This document shows, piece after piece, positions 1-9,662 of a stretch of DNA of 32,939 nt (position 1 is the first letter of the stretch; the number at the start of each line of letters is the position of its first letter). The notes beneath the pieces are model-generated. The model was not told the origin of the DNA. It saw only the letters and a program-made list of their open reading frames with translations, and did not search any database. The DNA is taken from NCBI GenBank assembly GCA_024637395.1, contig JAGXFG010000008.1:1-32939 (forward strand), read 5' to 3'. The position numbers and the translations under genes are program-made. This stretch comes from Burkholderiaceae bacterium (GTDB lineage Bacteria; Pseudomonadota; Gammaproteobacteria; Burkholderiales; Burkholderiaceae_E).

Positions 1-3000
1 ATCGTCAGGCGTTCGTGGACATCGCCGCAGTAGCTCTCGGGCAGCAGCGCCGGGAAATGAAGGTTGATCTCGGTGGTGGCGCTGAGCGGTGCGGTGACGT
101 CGGGTTCACGTCCTTCGCGCAGCGCGCGCACCGCCTCGTCGAGCATCTCCGAGTAGAGCGCGAAGCCCACCTGCAGGATGTCGCCGGACTGGGATTCGCC
201 GAGCACCGCGCCGGCGCCGCGAATCTCCAGATCGTGCATCGAGAGGTAGAAACCGGCGCCGAGATCCTCCATCATCTGGATTGCCTCGAGGCGCTTGGTC
301 GCATCGCGCGTGATCGCGCCCTCATCGGGAATCAGCAGATAGGCGTAGGCCTGGTGGTGGGAGCGGCCGACGCGTCCGCGCAGCTGGTGCAGCTGCGCCA
401 GTCCAAAGCGGTCGGCGCGATTGATGACAATGGTGTTGGCGCTCGGAACGTCGATGCCGGTCTCGATGATGGTGGTGCACAAGAGCACGTTGCTGCGCTG
501 CTGGTGGAATTCGCGCATCACCTTCTCGAGGTCGCGCTCGTGCATCTGGCCGTGGGCCACCGCAATGCGCGCCTCGGGCAGCAACTCCTCGAGTTGTCGG
601 CGCCGGTGCCCGATGGTGGCGACATCGTTGTGCAGGAAGTAGGCCTGTCCGCCGCGCTTGATTTCGCGCAGCAGCGCCTCGCGGATCACGTCTGTCGATT
701 CGCGGCGCAGGAAGGTCTTGATCGAGAGCCGGCGCTGCGGGGCCGTGGCGATGACCGAGAAGTCGCGGATGCCCTCGAGGCTCATGGCCAGCGTGCGCGG
801 AATCGGGGTCGCGGTGAGGGTCAGCACGTCGACGTCGGCCCGCAGGGCCTTGAGCGCCTCCTTGTGGCGCACGCCGAAACGATGCTCCTCGTCGATGATG
901 ACCAGCCCGAGGTTGTTGAAGTTGGTGCCGCGCGAGAGCAGCTTGTGGGTGCCGATGACGATGTCGATCTGACCCTTGGCCAAACCGTCGATCGTCGCCT
1001 CGACCTCGCGTGGCGAGCGAAATCGCGAGAGCTCGGCGACCCTGATCGCAGTATTGGCGAAGCGATCGGAGAAGGTTTCGAAGTGCTGCTCGGCCAGTAG
1101 CGTCGTCGGCACCAGCAAAGCGACCTGTTTGCCGCCGGCTGCCGCGAGATAGGCAGCGCGCAGCGCGACCTCGGTCTTGCCGAAGCCGACGTCACCGCAG
1201 ACGAGCCGGTCCATCGGCCGCTCCGAGACCATGTCCTGGATCACGGCGTGGATTGCGGCGCGCTGGTCAGGGGTTTCCTCGAAACCGAAGCCGTCGGCAA
1301 ACGCTTCGTAATCGTGGCCGTTGAAGGGAAATGAATGTCCGGTGCGCGCTGCCCGGCGCGCATAGAGTTCGAGCAATTCGGCGGCGGTGTCGCGGGCCTG
1401 GCCGGCGGCGCGGGCCTTGGCCTTCTCCCAGGCGCCGGAACCGAGCTGGTGCAGCGGAGCGTCTTCCGGGCTGGCCCCGCTGTAGCGGCTGATCACGTGC
1501 AGCTGGGCGACCGGGACGTAGAGGGTAGCGTCGCCGGCGTAGGTCAGGTGCAGGAACTCGGTAGCCCCTTCGCCAAGGTCCATGCTGACCAGACCCTGGT
1601 AGCGCCCGATGCCGTGCTGGGCGTGGACTACCGGGTCGCCGATCCGCAATTCCGAGAGATCGCGAATGATCGCGTCGAGGTCGGTGGTCGATTCGCGGGC
1701 GCCGCGGCGCCGGCGCACTGTCCCGGCGTAGAGCTCGGTCTCGGTGAGCACCGTGATGCCGCCCTGCGCCAGCGCAAAGCCGTCGTGCAGCGGGCCTATG
1801 CCGAGGGCAAAGCGGGCGCTGCCGGCGGCGAAGTCCGACCAACTCGCGGCAGCAACGGATTCAACGCCATTTTCGCCAAACAGTTCGGCGATCGTTTCGC
1901 GCCGCCCGGGCGACTCGGCGAGCAGCAGTACCCGGTCGGCGGTGCTCGCCAGCAAGGCGCTCAGTGCCGCCAGCGGTTGCCCTGCCTTGCGATCGATCGC
2001 CACCGCCGGAGGAGCGATGGTGAACGGTGCCCGGTTGCTGCTTTCGTGAGCGATGGCCAGGCGACCCCGGGTCTTGGCGCGGGCGAAGAACTCCTCGGGA
2101 GCGATGAGCAGTTCATCGGGGCGCAATACCGGCCGTTCGGGATCGTGAGACAGGAAGCGATGGCGTTCGACGGTATCCGAGAGGTAGCGCCGCGCTGCTT
2201 CATCGACGTCCCCGTGGGTGACGAAGACCGCGTTCTCCGGCAGGTAATCGAACAGGGTCGCGGTGGCGTCGAAAAACAGCGGCAGGTAATACTCGATCCC
2301 GGCCGAGACGATGCCATTGCCGATGTCGCGGTAGATCGGGCGGCGGCTGGGATCACCCTCGAAACGTTCGCGCCAGCGCCCACGAAATGCACTGCGCCCC
2401 TGCTCGTCGGTGGGAAACTCCCGTCCGGGCAGCAGCCTTACCTGCGTGACCGGCAACAGGCTGCGCTGCGAATCGGGGTCGAACGTGCGGATCGACTCGA
2501 TTTCGTCGCCGATCAGATCGAGCCGGTAGGGCAGGATCGAACCCATCGGAAAGAGGTCGATCAGTCCGCCGCGGACTGCGTATTCGCCCGGGCGCACGAC
2601 CTGCGAAACGTTGTCGTAGCCCGCGAGCACCAGTTGCGACCGCAGCGCTGCCTCGTCGAGCCGCTGGCCGCGATCGAAGTAGAAAGTGTGCGAGGCGAGG
2701 AACGATGGCGGCGCAATTCGCTGCAGCGCGGTGCTCGCCGCGGTCAGCAGCACGTCACATTCGCCGCGGGTCAGCGCCCAGAGTGTTGCCAGGCGCTCGG
2801 AGACCAGATCCTCGTGGGGCGAAAAGGCGTCGTAGGGCAGGGTTTCCCAGTCGGCCAGCACCAGCACCCGCAGTTGGGGAGCGAAGAAGGCCATTTCCTG
2901 TGCGAGGCGGGTGGCGTCGACAGCGCTGGCGGTAACGATCGCCAGCGGTGCGTTGCGCTCGGCGCGCGCCGCGAGCATCGCCAGCAGCCAGGAGTCGGAC

Positions 3001-3122
3001 GAACCCGCGCACACTGGGAGCACGCCGACCGTGCCGGCTCGCGGCCAGGGCAGGGCTGCAATCAGCTGGTCGATGGGCGCCGCTGTTCGCGTGGCGGCGG
3101 ATTCTGGCGGGACTGAGCTCAA
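1..3122 (-). CDS. mfd: Transcription-repair coupling factor Mfd (3' end beyond window)
   Basis: Mfd is an ATP-dependent DNA translocase that displaces RNA polymerase stalled at lesions and recruits UvrA for nucleotide excision repair. About 1040 of the usual ~1150 residues are present; the C-terminal part lies beyond the left edge. Visible in order are a UvrB-like N-terminal region (LADWETLPYDAFSPHEDL), the RNA-polymerase interaction domain near residues 490–530 (GDPVVHAQHGIGRYQGL), Walker A GDVGFGKT with Lys649, the DEEH box near residue 744, and the helicase/TRG region with TTIIETGIDVP and QLRGRVGRSHHQAYAYL. No ATG is available near the expected N terminus. TTG at 3122 gives MSSVPPESAATRTAAPIDQL, which matches family length, so I chose it although it has no clear ribosome site. 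The gene is divergent from ispD. Family assignment is very secure; the start is less so. Confidence 0.95.
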   Translation of the reverse strand, partial: MSSVPPESAATRTAAPIDQLIAALPWPRAGTVGVLPVCAGSSDSWLLAMLAARAERNAPLAIVTASAVDATRLAQEMAFFAPQLRVLVLADWETLPYDAFSPHEDLVSERLATLWALTRGECDVLLTAASTALQRIAPPSFLASHTFYFDRGQRLDEAALRSQLVLAGYDNVSQVVRPGEYAVRGGLIDLFPMGSILPYRLDLIGDEIESIRTFDPDSQRSLLPVTQVRLLPGREFPTDEQGRSAFRGRWRERFEGDPSRRPIYRDIGNGIVSAGIEYYLPLFFDATATLFDYLPENAVFVTHGDVDEAARRYLSDTVERHRFLSHDPERPVLRPDELLIAPEEFFARAKTRGRLAIAHESSNRAPFTIAPPAVAIDRKAGQPLAALSALLASTADRVLLLAESPGRRETIAELFGENGVESVAAASWSDFAAGSARFALGIGPLHDGFALAQGGITVLTETELYAGTVRRRRGARESTTDLDAIIRDLSELRIGDPVVHAQHGIGRYQGLVSMDLGEGATEFLHLTYAGDATLYVPVAQLHVISRYSGASPEDAPLHQLGSGAWEKAKARAAGQARDTAAELLELYARRAARTGHSFPFNGHDYEAFADGFGFEETPDQRAAIHAVIQDMVSERPMDRLVCGDVGFGKTEVALRAAYLAAAGGKQVALLVPTTLLAEQHFETFSDRFANTAIRVAELSRFRSPREVEATIDGLAKGQIDIVIGTHKLLSRGTNFNNLGLVIIDEEHRFGVRHKEALKALRADVDVLTLTATPIPRTLAMSLEGIRDFSVIATAPQRRLSIKTFLRRESTDVIREALLREIKRGGQAYFLHNDVATIGHRRRQLEELLPEARIAVAHGQMHERDLEKVMREFHQQRSNVLLCTTIIETGIDVPSANTIVINRADRFGLAQLHQLRGRVGRSHHQAYAYLLIPDEGAITRDATKRLEAIQMMEDLGAGFYLSMHDLEIRGAGAVLGESQSGDILQVGFALYSEMLDEAVRALREGREPDVTAPLSATTEINLHFPALLPESYCGDVHERLT

Positions 3123-3144
3123 GGGGAGGAATCGTGCAAGAAAG

Positions 3145-3154
3145 TACAATTCTA
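3145..3154. promoter_or_regulatory. Overlapping divergent -10-like boxes between mfd and ispD
   Basis: The ten bases tacaattcta read TACAAT on the plus strand (3145–3150) and TAGAAT on the minus strand (3149–3154). Each lies a plausible distance upstream of ispD (start 3193) and mfd (start 3122). Neither has a good -35 at 17 nt. This is a sequence-only promoter candidate. Confidence 0.35.
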
Positions 3155-3192
3155 TCCGACCCCATCCTTGGCAGACCGTTAGACTCCCAGGC

Positions 3193-3882
3193 GTGAACGT
3201 GCCCAAGACCTTCGCCATCGTGCCTGCAGCCGGAGCCGGCAGCCGGCTGGGCAGCGACGTGCCCAAGCAATACCTCGAGATCGGCGGCCGCAGCTTGCTG
3301 GAGCGCTCGGTGGCTCCGCTGTTGGCGGCGCAGTGGATCGACATGGTGATCGTGGTCGTCGCACCGGGTGATCAGCGGGCTTCGGAGCGGCTGGGCGCAA
3401 GCGCCCGGTTGCGGGTCGAAGCGGTTGGCGGGGCGACTCGTCGCGACACCGTGCTCAACGCCATCGGAACGCTCTCCGGCGCCGACGACGACTGGGTGCT
3501 GGTGCACGACGCGGCCCGCCCCGGGCTCGATGGGGCGGCTCTGGAGCGCATGCGCGCGGCGCTCGCGACTTCACCGGTCGGTGGACTGCTGGCCCTGCCG
3601 GTAGCCGATACGCTCAAGCGTTCCCTGCCCGGCGAAGGCAAGAAGCCGATGGTTGCCGAAACCGTGGCGCGCGAGGGCATGTGGCTGGCGCAGACGCCGC
3701 AGATGTTTCGGTTCGGCCTGCTGCGGGACGCGCTCGCCGCGGCGCCGGGTGCCACCGACGAGGCCTCCGCGCTCGAGATGCTGGGGCATCACCCGGTGCT
3801 TGTGACCGGCAGCCTGCGCAATTTCAAGGTGACCACCAGCGACGACCTGGCCGCGATGCGCCAGTTGCTGGACGAGGAGTGA
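3193..3882 (+). CDS. ispD: 2-C-methyl-D-erythritol 4-phosphate cytidylyltransferase
   Basis: IspD transfers CMP from CTP to methylerythritol 4-phosphate in the cytosolic MEP pathway for isoprenoid precursors. The product has 229 residues, the normal family size. It opens with the nucleotide-binding signature [20 protein letters not shown] and carries the [12 protein letters not shown] segment typical of IspD. The open frame extends upstream, but family homology begins at the GTG at 3193 ([10 protein letters not shown]); a second in-frame GTG at 3199 is the alternative. The stop is 4 nt before ispF, so the two are surely co-transcribed. It diverges from mfd, an arrangement common in betaproteobacteria. 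Confidence 0.95.
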   Translation: MNVPKTFAIVPAAGAGSRLGSDVPKQYLEIGGRSLLERSVAPLLAAQWIDMVIVVVAPGDQRASERLGASARLRVEAVGGATRRDTVLNAIGTLSGADDDWVLVHDAARPGLDGAALERMRAALATSPVGGLLALPVADTLKRSLPGEGKKPMVAETVAREGMWLAQTPQMFRFGLLRDALAAAPGATDEASALEMLGHHPVLVTGSLRNFKVTTSDDLAAMRQLLDEE

Positions 3883-3886
3883 GGCA

Positions 3887-4378
3887 ATGAGCTACCGGGT
3901 CGGTCAGGGGTACGACGTCCACGCGCTGGTTCCCGGCCGGGGACTGATCATCGGGGGGGTGCGGATCGAATTCGACCGCGGCATGCTGGGCCACTCCGAT
4001 GCCGACGTGCTGCTGCACGCGATCATCGATGCCTTGCTGGGGGCGGCGGGACTGGGCGACATCGGCCGCCATTTTCCCGACAGCGACGAGCGCTATCGCG
4101 GCGTCCCCAGCCGCGAACTCCTGGCCCGAACCGCAGCGCTGGTCAGGGACGCTGGTTATGAGGTCGGCAACATCGACGCCACTGTAATTGCCCAGGCGCC
4201 GAGGCTCGGCCAGTACATCCCGGCAATGATCCGGGAGATCGCCGCGGTGCTGGGCACCGATTCAAATCGGATCAACGTCAAGGCCAAGACCGGCGAGCGG
4301 CTTGGCTTTGTCGGGCGGGGCGAAGGTATCGAGGCCCAGGCGGTGGTGCTGCTCGAGCGTACGGCGGCGCGGCTCTAG
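3887..4378 (+). CDS. ispF: 2-C-methyl-D-erythritol 2,4-cyclodiphosphate synthase
   Basis: IspF cyclises CDP-ME 2-phosphate to MEcPP with release of CMP, two steps after IspD in the MEP pathway. The 163-residue product has the family hallmarks: the GYDVHAL metal motif (Asp and His zinc ligands) near residue 10, [18 protein letters not shown], and [12 protein letters not shown]. The C terminus retains [17 protein letters not shown]. The ATG at 3887 follows the ispD stop by 4 nt, with a short gag-rich ribosome site inside the ispD end. It converges on soxG. Confidence 0.97.
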   Translation: MSYRVGQGYDVHALVPGRGLIIGGVRIEFDRGMLGHSDADVLLHAIIDALLGAAGLGDIGRHFPDSDERYRGVPSRELLARTAALVRDAGYEVGNIDATVIAQAPRLGQYIPAMIREIAAVLGTDSNRINVKAKTGERLGFVGRGEGIEAQAVVLLERTAARL

Positions 4379-4393
4379 CGTTGCGGATGCTTA

Positions 4394-4430
4394 GCCCTGC
4401 GCGCGCCTCGGGTGCGGCTGCTCGCAGGGC
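4394..4430. terminator. Inverted repeat in the ispF/soxG convergent spacer
   Basis: GCCCTGCG (4394–4401) is repeated in reverse complement as CGCAGGGC (4423–4430) around a 21-nt loop. It lies between convergent genes, where a bidirectional terminator would be expected. There is no T tract and the loop is long, so this is only a weak candidate. Confidence 0.25.
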
Positions 4431-4469
4431 AAGTCAGCGTCGCTGCGCTGAGCTTGGCGCCGAGCCGGC

Positions 4470-5084
4470 TCAGTGGGGCCCCGGGGTGGCAGTGAAACGC
4501 GCGGACTCCTGGATCGTGAAATCGTAACGGCGAGCGGCCTCGCACAGCGCCTGCCAAGTGTCCTGGTACAGGCTGCGCGCGACGAAGACGGTGAATCCGC
4601 CCGTGGCGTGAGCGTAATAGAGCGCGTTGACGTGGCCAAACAGGCTCTGCGCGCATGTTCCCACCGGAAACGCAGTCGGTTGAAGGTCTAGCGGGCAGAA
4701 GCCGGCAAGCAACTCGGCAGCGCGGGCTCCGCTGACCTGGAATGCGACGCGCGCGGCGCTGATGTCGAACAGCGCGCCACCAGCTGCGTTGAGCGCGTCA
4801 CGCTGCGCGACGAATGCCGCGAGCGGCTGCTGGGTGTCGCCGAGCAGGAGCCACGATTTGGGACCAACCCACAACACAGTCCCGCCCGGCCCGGCAGTTG
4901 CAGTGTTGGGCTGGGTCGGCAGGGAGCACCCGAACTGCTCGCCGACGAGCTCCCGCAAGTCGGCACGCTGCGGATCGCCCTGCAGGTTCCAGATGGTGGC
5001 GATCGCGAACGGACGCATGCCCGAGAACCCAGGCGCAGCGATAACCGGCCTGCCGGCGGCGGCTTGGGGATCCACGTCAGGCAC
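4470..5084 (-). CDS. soxG: Sarcosine oxidase gamma subunit
   Basis: This is the small, GcvT-fold-like subunit of heterotetrameric sarcosine oxidase, which demethylates sarcosine to glycine with H2O2 production and passes the one-carbon unit to tetrahydrofolate. The 204-residue product has the family's size and segments such as GTVLWVGPKSWLLLG and GGALFDISAARVAFQVSGARAAELL. The open frame extends to 5330 inside soxA, but I chose the GTG at 5084 because GGAGAG stands about 7 nt upstream and the product then has normal length. That start overlaps the soxA stop (5079–5077), so translation is probably coupled. It is the last gene of soxBDAG. Confidence 0.9.
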   Translation of the reverse strand: MPDVDPQAAAGRPVIAAPGFSGMRPFAIATIWNLQGDPQRADLRELVGEQFGCSLPTQPNTATAGPGGTVLWVGPKSWLLLGDTQQPLAAFVAQRDALNAAGGALFDISAARVAFQVSGARAAELLAGFCPLDLQPTAFPVGTCAQSLFGHVNALYYAHATGGFTVFVARSLYQDTWQALCEAARRYDFTIQESARFTATPGPH

Positions 5085-8000
5085 GGAGTCGCTCTCCGGC
5101 CGGGTCGATGAAGCAGGGTGGACCCACGCGCACCTGCGCCCGCGCGTCCGCCAGCGGGGACACCGCCCAGAGCGTTTCGCCGTGGCGGCTGCGGCCATCG
5201 GCGACGAGGGCCAGGCCGATCGAGGCCTGCAGGTGCGGACTCCAGCACCAGGAGGTGACGTGTCCGAGCATGGGATTGGGCGCCTGGTGATCCGGGTCGG
5301 CGACCACTTTGCCGCCGCGCGGGATGGCATCAGACCCCACGGCGGTCAGCCCGACCAGTTGCCAGCGTCCGGCTTCCTGCAGTGCAGAGCGCTGCAGCAG
5401 TGGCTTGCCAATGCACCACTTGCCACCGTTGACCAGGGCACCTAGGCCGAGATCGTCGGCAGTGGTGCGGCCATCGGCCTCGGGACCGACAACGATGTGG
5501 CCTTTCTCGATGCGCAGCGTGCTCATGGCCTCGGTGCCATAGGGCATGATGCCGAACTCGGCTCCCGCGGTGATCACCGCCTCCCACATGGCGAGACCAC
5601 GGTCGGCTGGAACGTGGATCTCGTAGGCGAGTTCGCCCGAGTAGCTGATGCGCAGCAGACGGGCCGGAATCGGCACGTCGGCACCGCGCAGATTGCAGGT
5701 GCCCGCTGCGAGGAAAGGGAATGCTGTGTTGGCGACGTCGATATCTACGACCTTAGCCAGCACCGCCCGCGACCGGGGCCCGCTCAGGGCCACCGCCGTC
5801 CAGTGCTCGGTGACGGCGCTGACGTACACCTCGAGTTCCGGCCAGTCGACCTGCAACAGGTACTCGAGGCGCTGCAGCACCTTGGCCGCGTTGGCCGTGG
5901 TCGTCGTCATCAGATAATGGTTTTCTCCGAGCCGCGAGGTGGTGCCGTCATCGAGCACCACGCCGTCGTCGCGCAGCATCAGCCCATAACGGCAGCGTCC
6001 GAGCGCCAGGTTGTCCCAGCGGTTGCTGTAGACCCGGTTCAAGAAGACCGCCACGTCGCGGCCCTGCAGTTCAATCTTGCCCAGCGTCGAGACGTCGACG
6101 ATGCCCACGGCGCTGCGCACATTGAGTGTCTCGCGCTGCGCTGCGGCGTCCGCATTTTCGCCCGGCCGCGGATACGAGTACGGTCGCCGCCACAGCCCGG
6201 CGTTGACGAAGCTGGCGCCGTGCAGCGCATGCCATTCGTGCAGCGCGGAGTAGCGGGTCGGTTCCAGGTGCGCACCTTGCGCCGCCCCCGCGAGAGCCCC
6301 CATGGTCACCGGGGTGTAGGGCGGACGGAAGGTGGTGGTGCCGACCTCTCCGATCGGCAACCCCAAATGGCCAGCCATCACCGCCAGCCCGACCACGTTG
6401 CTGGTCTTGCCCTGGTCGGATCCCATCCCAAGCGTCGTGTAGCGCTTGAGATGCTCGACCGAGCGGTAGCCCTCGCGATGGGCCAGGGCGACATCGTCGG
6501 CGGTCACATCGCTGTGCAGATCGACCAGTCGTTTGGCGCCACGGGTGCGCGGCGGTACGGCCCAGAGCGCGAGCACGGCGCCATCGTCGCGCCCCGCCGC
6601 GCTCGGTGGCTGGAACGCCGGGTTGGGCTCGATCCCGACGCTGCGCAAAGCGCGTCGGGCTGCCTCATGGCCGCTCACAAGCACGTCGTGCAGGCTGGTC
6701 AATCCGGCAGCGCTGCCCGCGACCGTCATTGTGTCGAGCGGATTTTCCGGGAGGAAGGCGGCGCTCGCCTCGTCATAATGCAGGCGACCGCCTGCCTGCG
6801 AGAAGAGGTGCAGCACCGGGTTCCAGCCACCCGAAACGCACACCAGATCGCAGGCGATGCGCCGCACCGGAGCAGCGCTGCCTCCCGCAGCAGCGGCAAT
6901 AGTGACCGAGCGTACGTGCTGGTGACCTTGCGCTGCGCTGATCACCGTCGCCGCCAGCATCGGCAAGCCCGCGGCGCACGCCTGTTGCGGCAGTGTTCCC
7001 GTGAGCGCGTCGGCCGGGCGGGGATCGACAATGGCGGCAATCTCGACGCCGGCAGCGTGCAGCGCCAGGGCGGCGCCATAGATGCTGTCGTTGTTGCCAA
7101 AGATCACGGCGCGCCGGCCGGGCCGCACCCCGAAGCGCTGGACATAGGTCTGTGCTGCTCCGGCCAGCAGGGTGCCGGGAAGATCGTTGTTGGCGTACGC
7201 GATGGGTCGTTCAAGCGCCCCCGTCGCCAGCACCACCGCTCGCGCGCGCACCTTCCAGAGGCGTTGGCGTACACGGCCAGGCGCGGCGTCGGCCGCCCCG
7301 TGGTCGAGCTTTTCAATGAGGGCGACCAGGTTGCCGTCGTAGTGTCCAAAGGCGGTGGTGCGCGGCAGCACTGTCACCTCGGCGCTCTCGGCCAGCTCCG
7401 CTATGGTTTCGGCGAGCCACGTGCCCGCATCTTTCCCGGCGATCTCAGTCGTTTCGCCAAGCAGTCGCCCGCCGATGCGAAAGTCCTCGTCGCAGACGAT
7501 CACCCGGGCGCCGGCGCCGGCCGCGGCGCGGGCCGCCGCCAGGCCGGCCGGGCCGGCACCAACCACCAGCACATCGCAGTGTGCGTAGCGCTGCTCGTAG
7601 CCGTCCGGGTCGGGCCCGTCGGCAACCACGCCCGGGCCGGCGGCACGGCGAATCACGCGCTCGTAGCGCAGCCAGGCCGCGGGGGTCGCCGGCCATAGGA
7701 AGGTCTTGTAATAGAAGCCCGCCGGCAGGAAACGCGCCAGGGCGTTGGTGATGCCACGCAGGTCAAAGCGCAGCGAGGGCCAGCCGTTCTGCGGGCGTGC
7801 GACCAGTCCGTCGTGCAACTCGATGCGGGTGGCCACGGCGTTGGGTTCGGCGTGAACCCCTTCGTGGCAGCGCACGAACGCGTTCGGTTCCTCGGAGCCG
7901 GCGCTGAAGATGCCGCGCGGACGGTGGTACTTGAAGCTGCGACCGATCAGGTGCACGCCGTTGGCAAGCAACGCGGAGGCCAGTGTATCGCCGGCACAGC

Positions 8001-8100
8001 CGCGGTATTCGCTCCCGTCGAAGCGAAAGCGCAGCGCGGTGTCACGCGCGATGATGCCGCCCTCAACCAGTCGGCACGGCGCCGAGCGCGGCGGCTTCAT
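5077..8100 (-). CDS. soxA: Sarcosine oxidase alpha subunit
   Basis: The alpha subunit binds NAD+ and carries the folate-binding GcvT-like domain of heterotetrameric sarcosine oxidase. The 1007-residue product matches the usual ~1000. Early residues have the SoxA signature GDTLASALLANG followed by GRSFKYHRPRGIFSAG. A dinucleotide-binding motif VVGAGPAGLAAARAA lies at about 179–193, and the C-terminal ~400 residues are aminomethyltransferase-like (STLGKIELQGRDVAVFLNR, SYSGELAYEIHVPA). The open frame reaches 8265, but the ATG at 8100 gives a normal N terminus and overlaps the soxD stop as ATGA. It sits between soxD and soxG in one operon. Confidence 0.96.
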   Translation of the reverse strand: MKPPRSAPCRLVEGGIIARDTALRFRFDGSEYRGCAGDTLASALLANGVHLIGRSFKYHRPRGIFSAGSEEPNAFVRCHEGVHAEPNAVATRIELHDGLVARPQNGWPSLRFDLRGITNALARFLPAGFYYKTFLWPATPAAWLRYERVIRRAAGPGVVADGPDPDGYEQRYAHCDVLVVGAGPAGLAAARAAAGAGARVIVCDEDFRIGGRLLGETTEIAGKDAGTWLAETIAELAESAEVTVLPRTTAFGHYDGNLVALIEKLDHGAADAAPGRVRQRLWKVRARAVVLATGALERPIAYANNDLPGTLLAGAAQTYVQRFGVRPGRRAVIFGNNDSIYGAALALHAAGVEIAAIVDPRPADALTGTLPQQACAAGLPMLAATVISAAQGHQHVRSVTIAAAAGGSAAPVRRIACDLVCVSGGWNPVLHLFSQAGGRLHYDEASAAFLPENPLDTMTVAGSAAGLTSLHDVLVSGHEAARRALRSVGIEPNPAFQPPSAAGRDDGAVLALWAVPPRTRGAKRLVDLHSDVTADDVALAHREGYRSVEHLKRYTTLGMGSDQGKTSNVVGLAVMAGHLGLPIGEVGTTTFRPPYTPVTMGALAGAAQGAHLEPTRYSALHEWHALHGASFVNAGLWRRPYSYPRPGENADAAAQRETLNVRSAVGIVDVSTLGKIELQGRDVAVFLNRVYSNRWDNLALGRCRYGLMLRDDGVVLDDGTTSRLGENHYLMTTTTANAAKVLQRLEYLLQVDWPELEVYVSAVTEHWTAVALSGPRSRAVLAKVVDIDVANTAFPFLAAGTCNLRGADVPIPARLLRISYSGELAYEIHVPADRGLAMWEAVITAGAEFGIMPYGTEAMSTLRIEKGHIVVGPEADGRTTADDLGLGALVNGGKWCIGKPLLQRSALQEAGRWQLVGLTAVGSDAIPRGGKVVADPDHQAPNPMLGHVTSWCWSPHLQASIGLALVADGRSRHGETLWAVSPLADARAQVRVGPPCFIDPAGERLRA

Positions 8101-8372
8101 CCGGCTTTGTCCGGGAACGGGAATCGCGGGCTCGCGCTGCCCAGAATCCGATGGGTGAGGGTGTCGCGGCGGACGCGAATCCAGCTGCGACATCCCGCGG
8201 CGTGGTGCCACCATTCCTCGTGCACCCCGCAGGGGTTGGCGCGGGTGTAGACAAACTCCGCCCATTCGCTCTCGGGTGCGGCCGCGCCCGGGCGGCGCAG
8301 CGTGGCGTCACCACCGTAGGTGAACTCGACCTGTGCGCGTGGACCACAATAGGGGCAGGGGATGTTCAGCAT
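8097..8372 (-). CDS. soxD: Sarcosine oxidase delta subunit
   Basis: This small zinc-binding subunit of heterotetrameric sarcosine oxidase has 91 residues. The N terminus MLNIPCPYCGPRAQVEF contains the CxxC pair (Cys6, Cys9), and the later segment EEWWHHAAGCRSWIRVRRD supplies His and Cys residues of the zinc site; both are diagnostic of SoxD. The open frame extends upstream to 8477, but the ATG at 8372 lies directly after the soxB stop (8376–8374) and gives the standard start. Its own stop overlaps soxA as ATGA. Confidence 0.95.
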   Translation of the reverse strand: MLNIPCPYCGPRAQVEFTYGGDATLRRPGAAAPESEWAEFVYTRANPCGVHEEWWHHAAGCRSWIRVRRDTLTHRILGSASPRFPFPDKAG

Positions 8373-8373
8373 G

Positions 8374-9627
8374 TCAGTGCGCCCAGGGGCAGGGCCCGCC
8401 ACCCTTCTCGTCAATCGTGCGGCCGGCGGCGAAACGCTCGAGCGAGAAGGCGGCGTTGAGCGGATGGGGCTTGTCATGCGCCATCGTGTGCGCCAGCAGG
8501 AAGCCCGAAGCAGGAGTCGCCTTGAAGCCGCCGTAGCACCAGCCGCCCGACATGTACAGACCGCGCAGCGGGAGCTTGCCGATGATCGGGCTGCCGTCCA
8601 TCGTCATGTCTGCGATGCCACCCCAACTGCGCATCATCTTGAGCCGCCCGAACCGCGGAAACAGCGTCACGCAGGCGCTTGCCACCTGTTCGATGGTCGG
8701 GAGGTTGCCGCGTTGAGAGTACGAATTGGCGAAGTCCAGATCCCCGCCCATCACCAGTTCGCCGCGATCGGATTGGCTGATATAAAAGTGCACGGCGCCG
8801 GAGGTGACCACGGTATCGAGAACCGGCTGCACCGGCTCGGTGACGAGCGCCTGCAAGGTGTGCGACTCGATCGGGAGGCGGATCCCCGCCATCGCCGCGA
8901 CATGACTTGAATGGCCCGCGGCAGCCAGGCCGATGCGCTCGGCAGAGATCCGGCCACGCGAGCTTTCGACTCCGGTGACGCGCCCGTGCTCGACCTGGAT
9001 GCCGGTCACTGCGCAGTTCTCGATGATGTCTACGCCCAGCGCGTCGGCAGCGCGGGCGTAGCCCCAGGCCACGGCGTCGTGGCGAACGGTGCCGCCGCGG
9101 GGTTGCAACAGGCCACCGTGGAGGGGAAAACGCGCGTCCGGTGAGCAATTCAGATTCGGGATCCAGTCGGCAATTTCGTCACGGGTCAGGAACCGCGCAT
9201 CGATGCCGTTGAGCCGCATCGCATTGCCGCGGCGCAGCGCAGCGTCAAGTTCGGCCGGCGAATGGACCAGATTGAGCACTCCCCGGGCGCTGTACATGAC
9301 ATTGAAATTGAGATCCTGGGACAGGCGCTCCCAGAGTTGCAGAGCCAGCTCGTAGAGGTGGGCATTGGGATCGAAGTGGTAGTTCGATCGCACGATGGTG
9401 GTATTGCGACCCGTATTGCCCCCGCCGATCCAACCCTTCTCGAGCACGGCGACGTTGGTGAGCCCGTGCTCCTTGGCGAGGTAGTAGGCGGCGGCCAGGC
9501 CGTGTCCGCCACCACCCACGATGAGCGCGTCGTAGGCCTTGCGTGGCGTCGGCTTGCGCCACGCCATCGGCCAGCGTTTGTGGTGGCTCAGGGCGTTGCG
9601 CGCAAGCGAAAGGAATGAGTGCTTCAA
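8374..9627 (-). CDS. soxB: Sarcosine oxidase beta subunit
   Basis: The beta subunit holds the catalytic FAD and covalently bound FMN. The 417-residue product has the FAD motif ALIVGGGGHGLAAAYYLAKEHG (about 34–55), GWIGGGNTGRNTTIVRSNY, and GGTVRHDAVAWGYARAADA. His183 in the last segment corresponds by family knowledge to the FMN-attachment histidine. The C terminus reads WCYGGFKATPASGFLLAH. No ATG fits the N terminus; the TTG at 9627 gives MKHSFLSLARNALSHH as in homologues, with a stop codon close upstream. It is the first gene of soxBDAG and lies 195 nt after an oxidoreductase on the same strand. Confidence 0.95.
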   Translation of the reverse strand: MKHSFLSLARNALSHHKRWPMAWRKPTPRKAYDALIVGGGGHGLAAAYYLAKEHGLTNVAVLEKGWIGGGNTGRNTTIVRSNYHFDPNAHLYELALQLWERLSQDLNFNVMYSARGVLNLVHSPAELDAALRRGNAMRLNGIDARFLTRDEIADWIPNLNCSPDARFPLHGGLLQPRGGTVRHDAVAWGYARAADALGVDIIENCAVTGIQVEHGRVTGVESSRGRISAERIGLAAAGHSSHVAAMAGIRLPIESHTLQALVTEPVQPVLDTVVTSGAVHFYISQSDRGELVMGGDLDFANSYSQRGNLPTIEQVASACVTLFPRFGRLKMMRSWGGIADMTMDGSPIIGKLPLRGLYMSGGWCYGGFKATPASGFLLAHTMAHDKPHPLNAAFSLERFAAGRTIDEKGGGPCPWAH

Positions 9628-9662
9628 GGTCGCCGACCCCTGTCATCGATCCAGAGAAGGGC

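Noticed and set aside
1335-3116. 593-codon plus-strand open frame
   Set aside because: It is antisense to mfd. Its translation is low-complexity Gly/Ala/Arg-rich with no domain, while the opposite strand encodes intact Mfd motifs.
5497-7698. 733-codon plus-strand open frame
   Set aside because: It is antisense to soxA. It is a GC-rich shadow frame without recognisable motifs.
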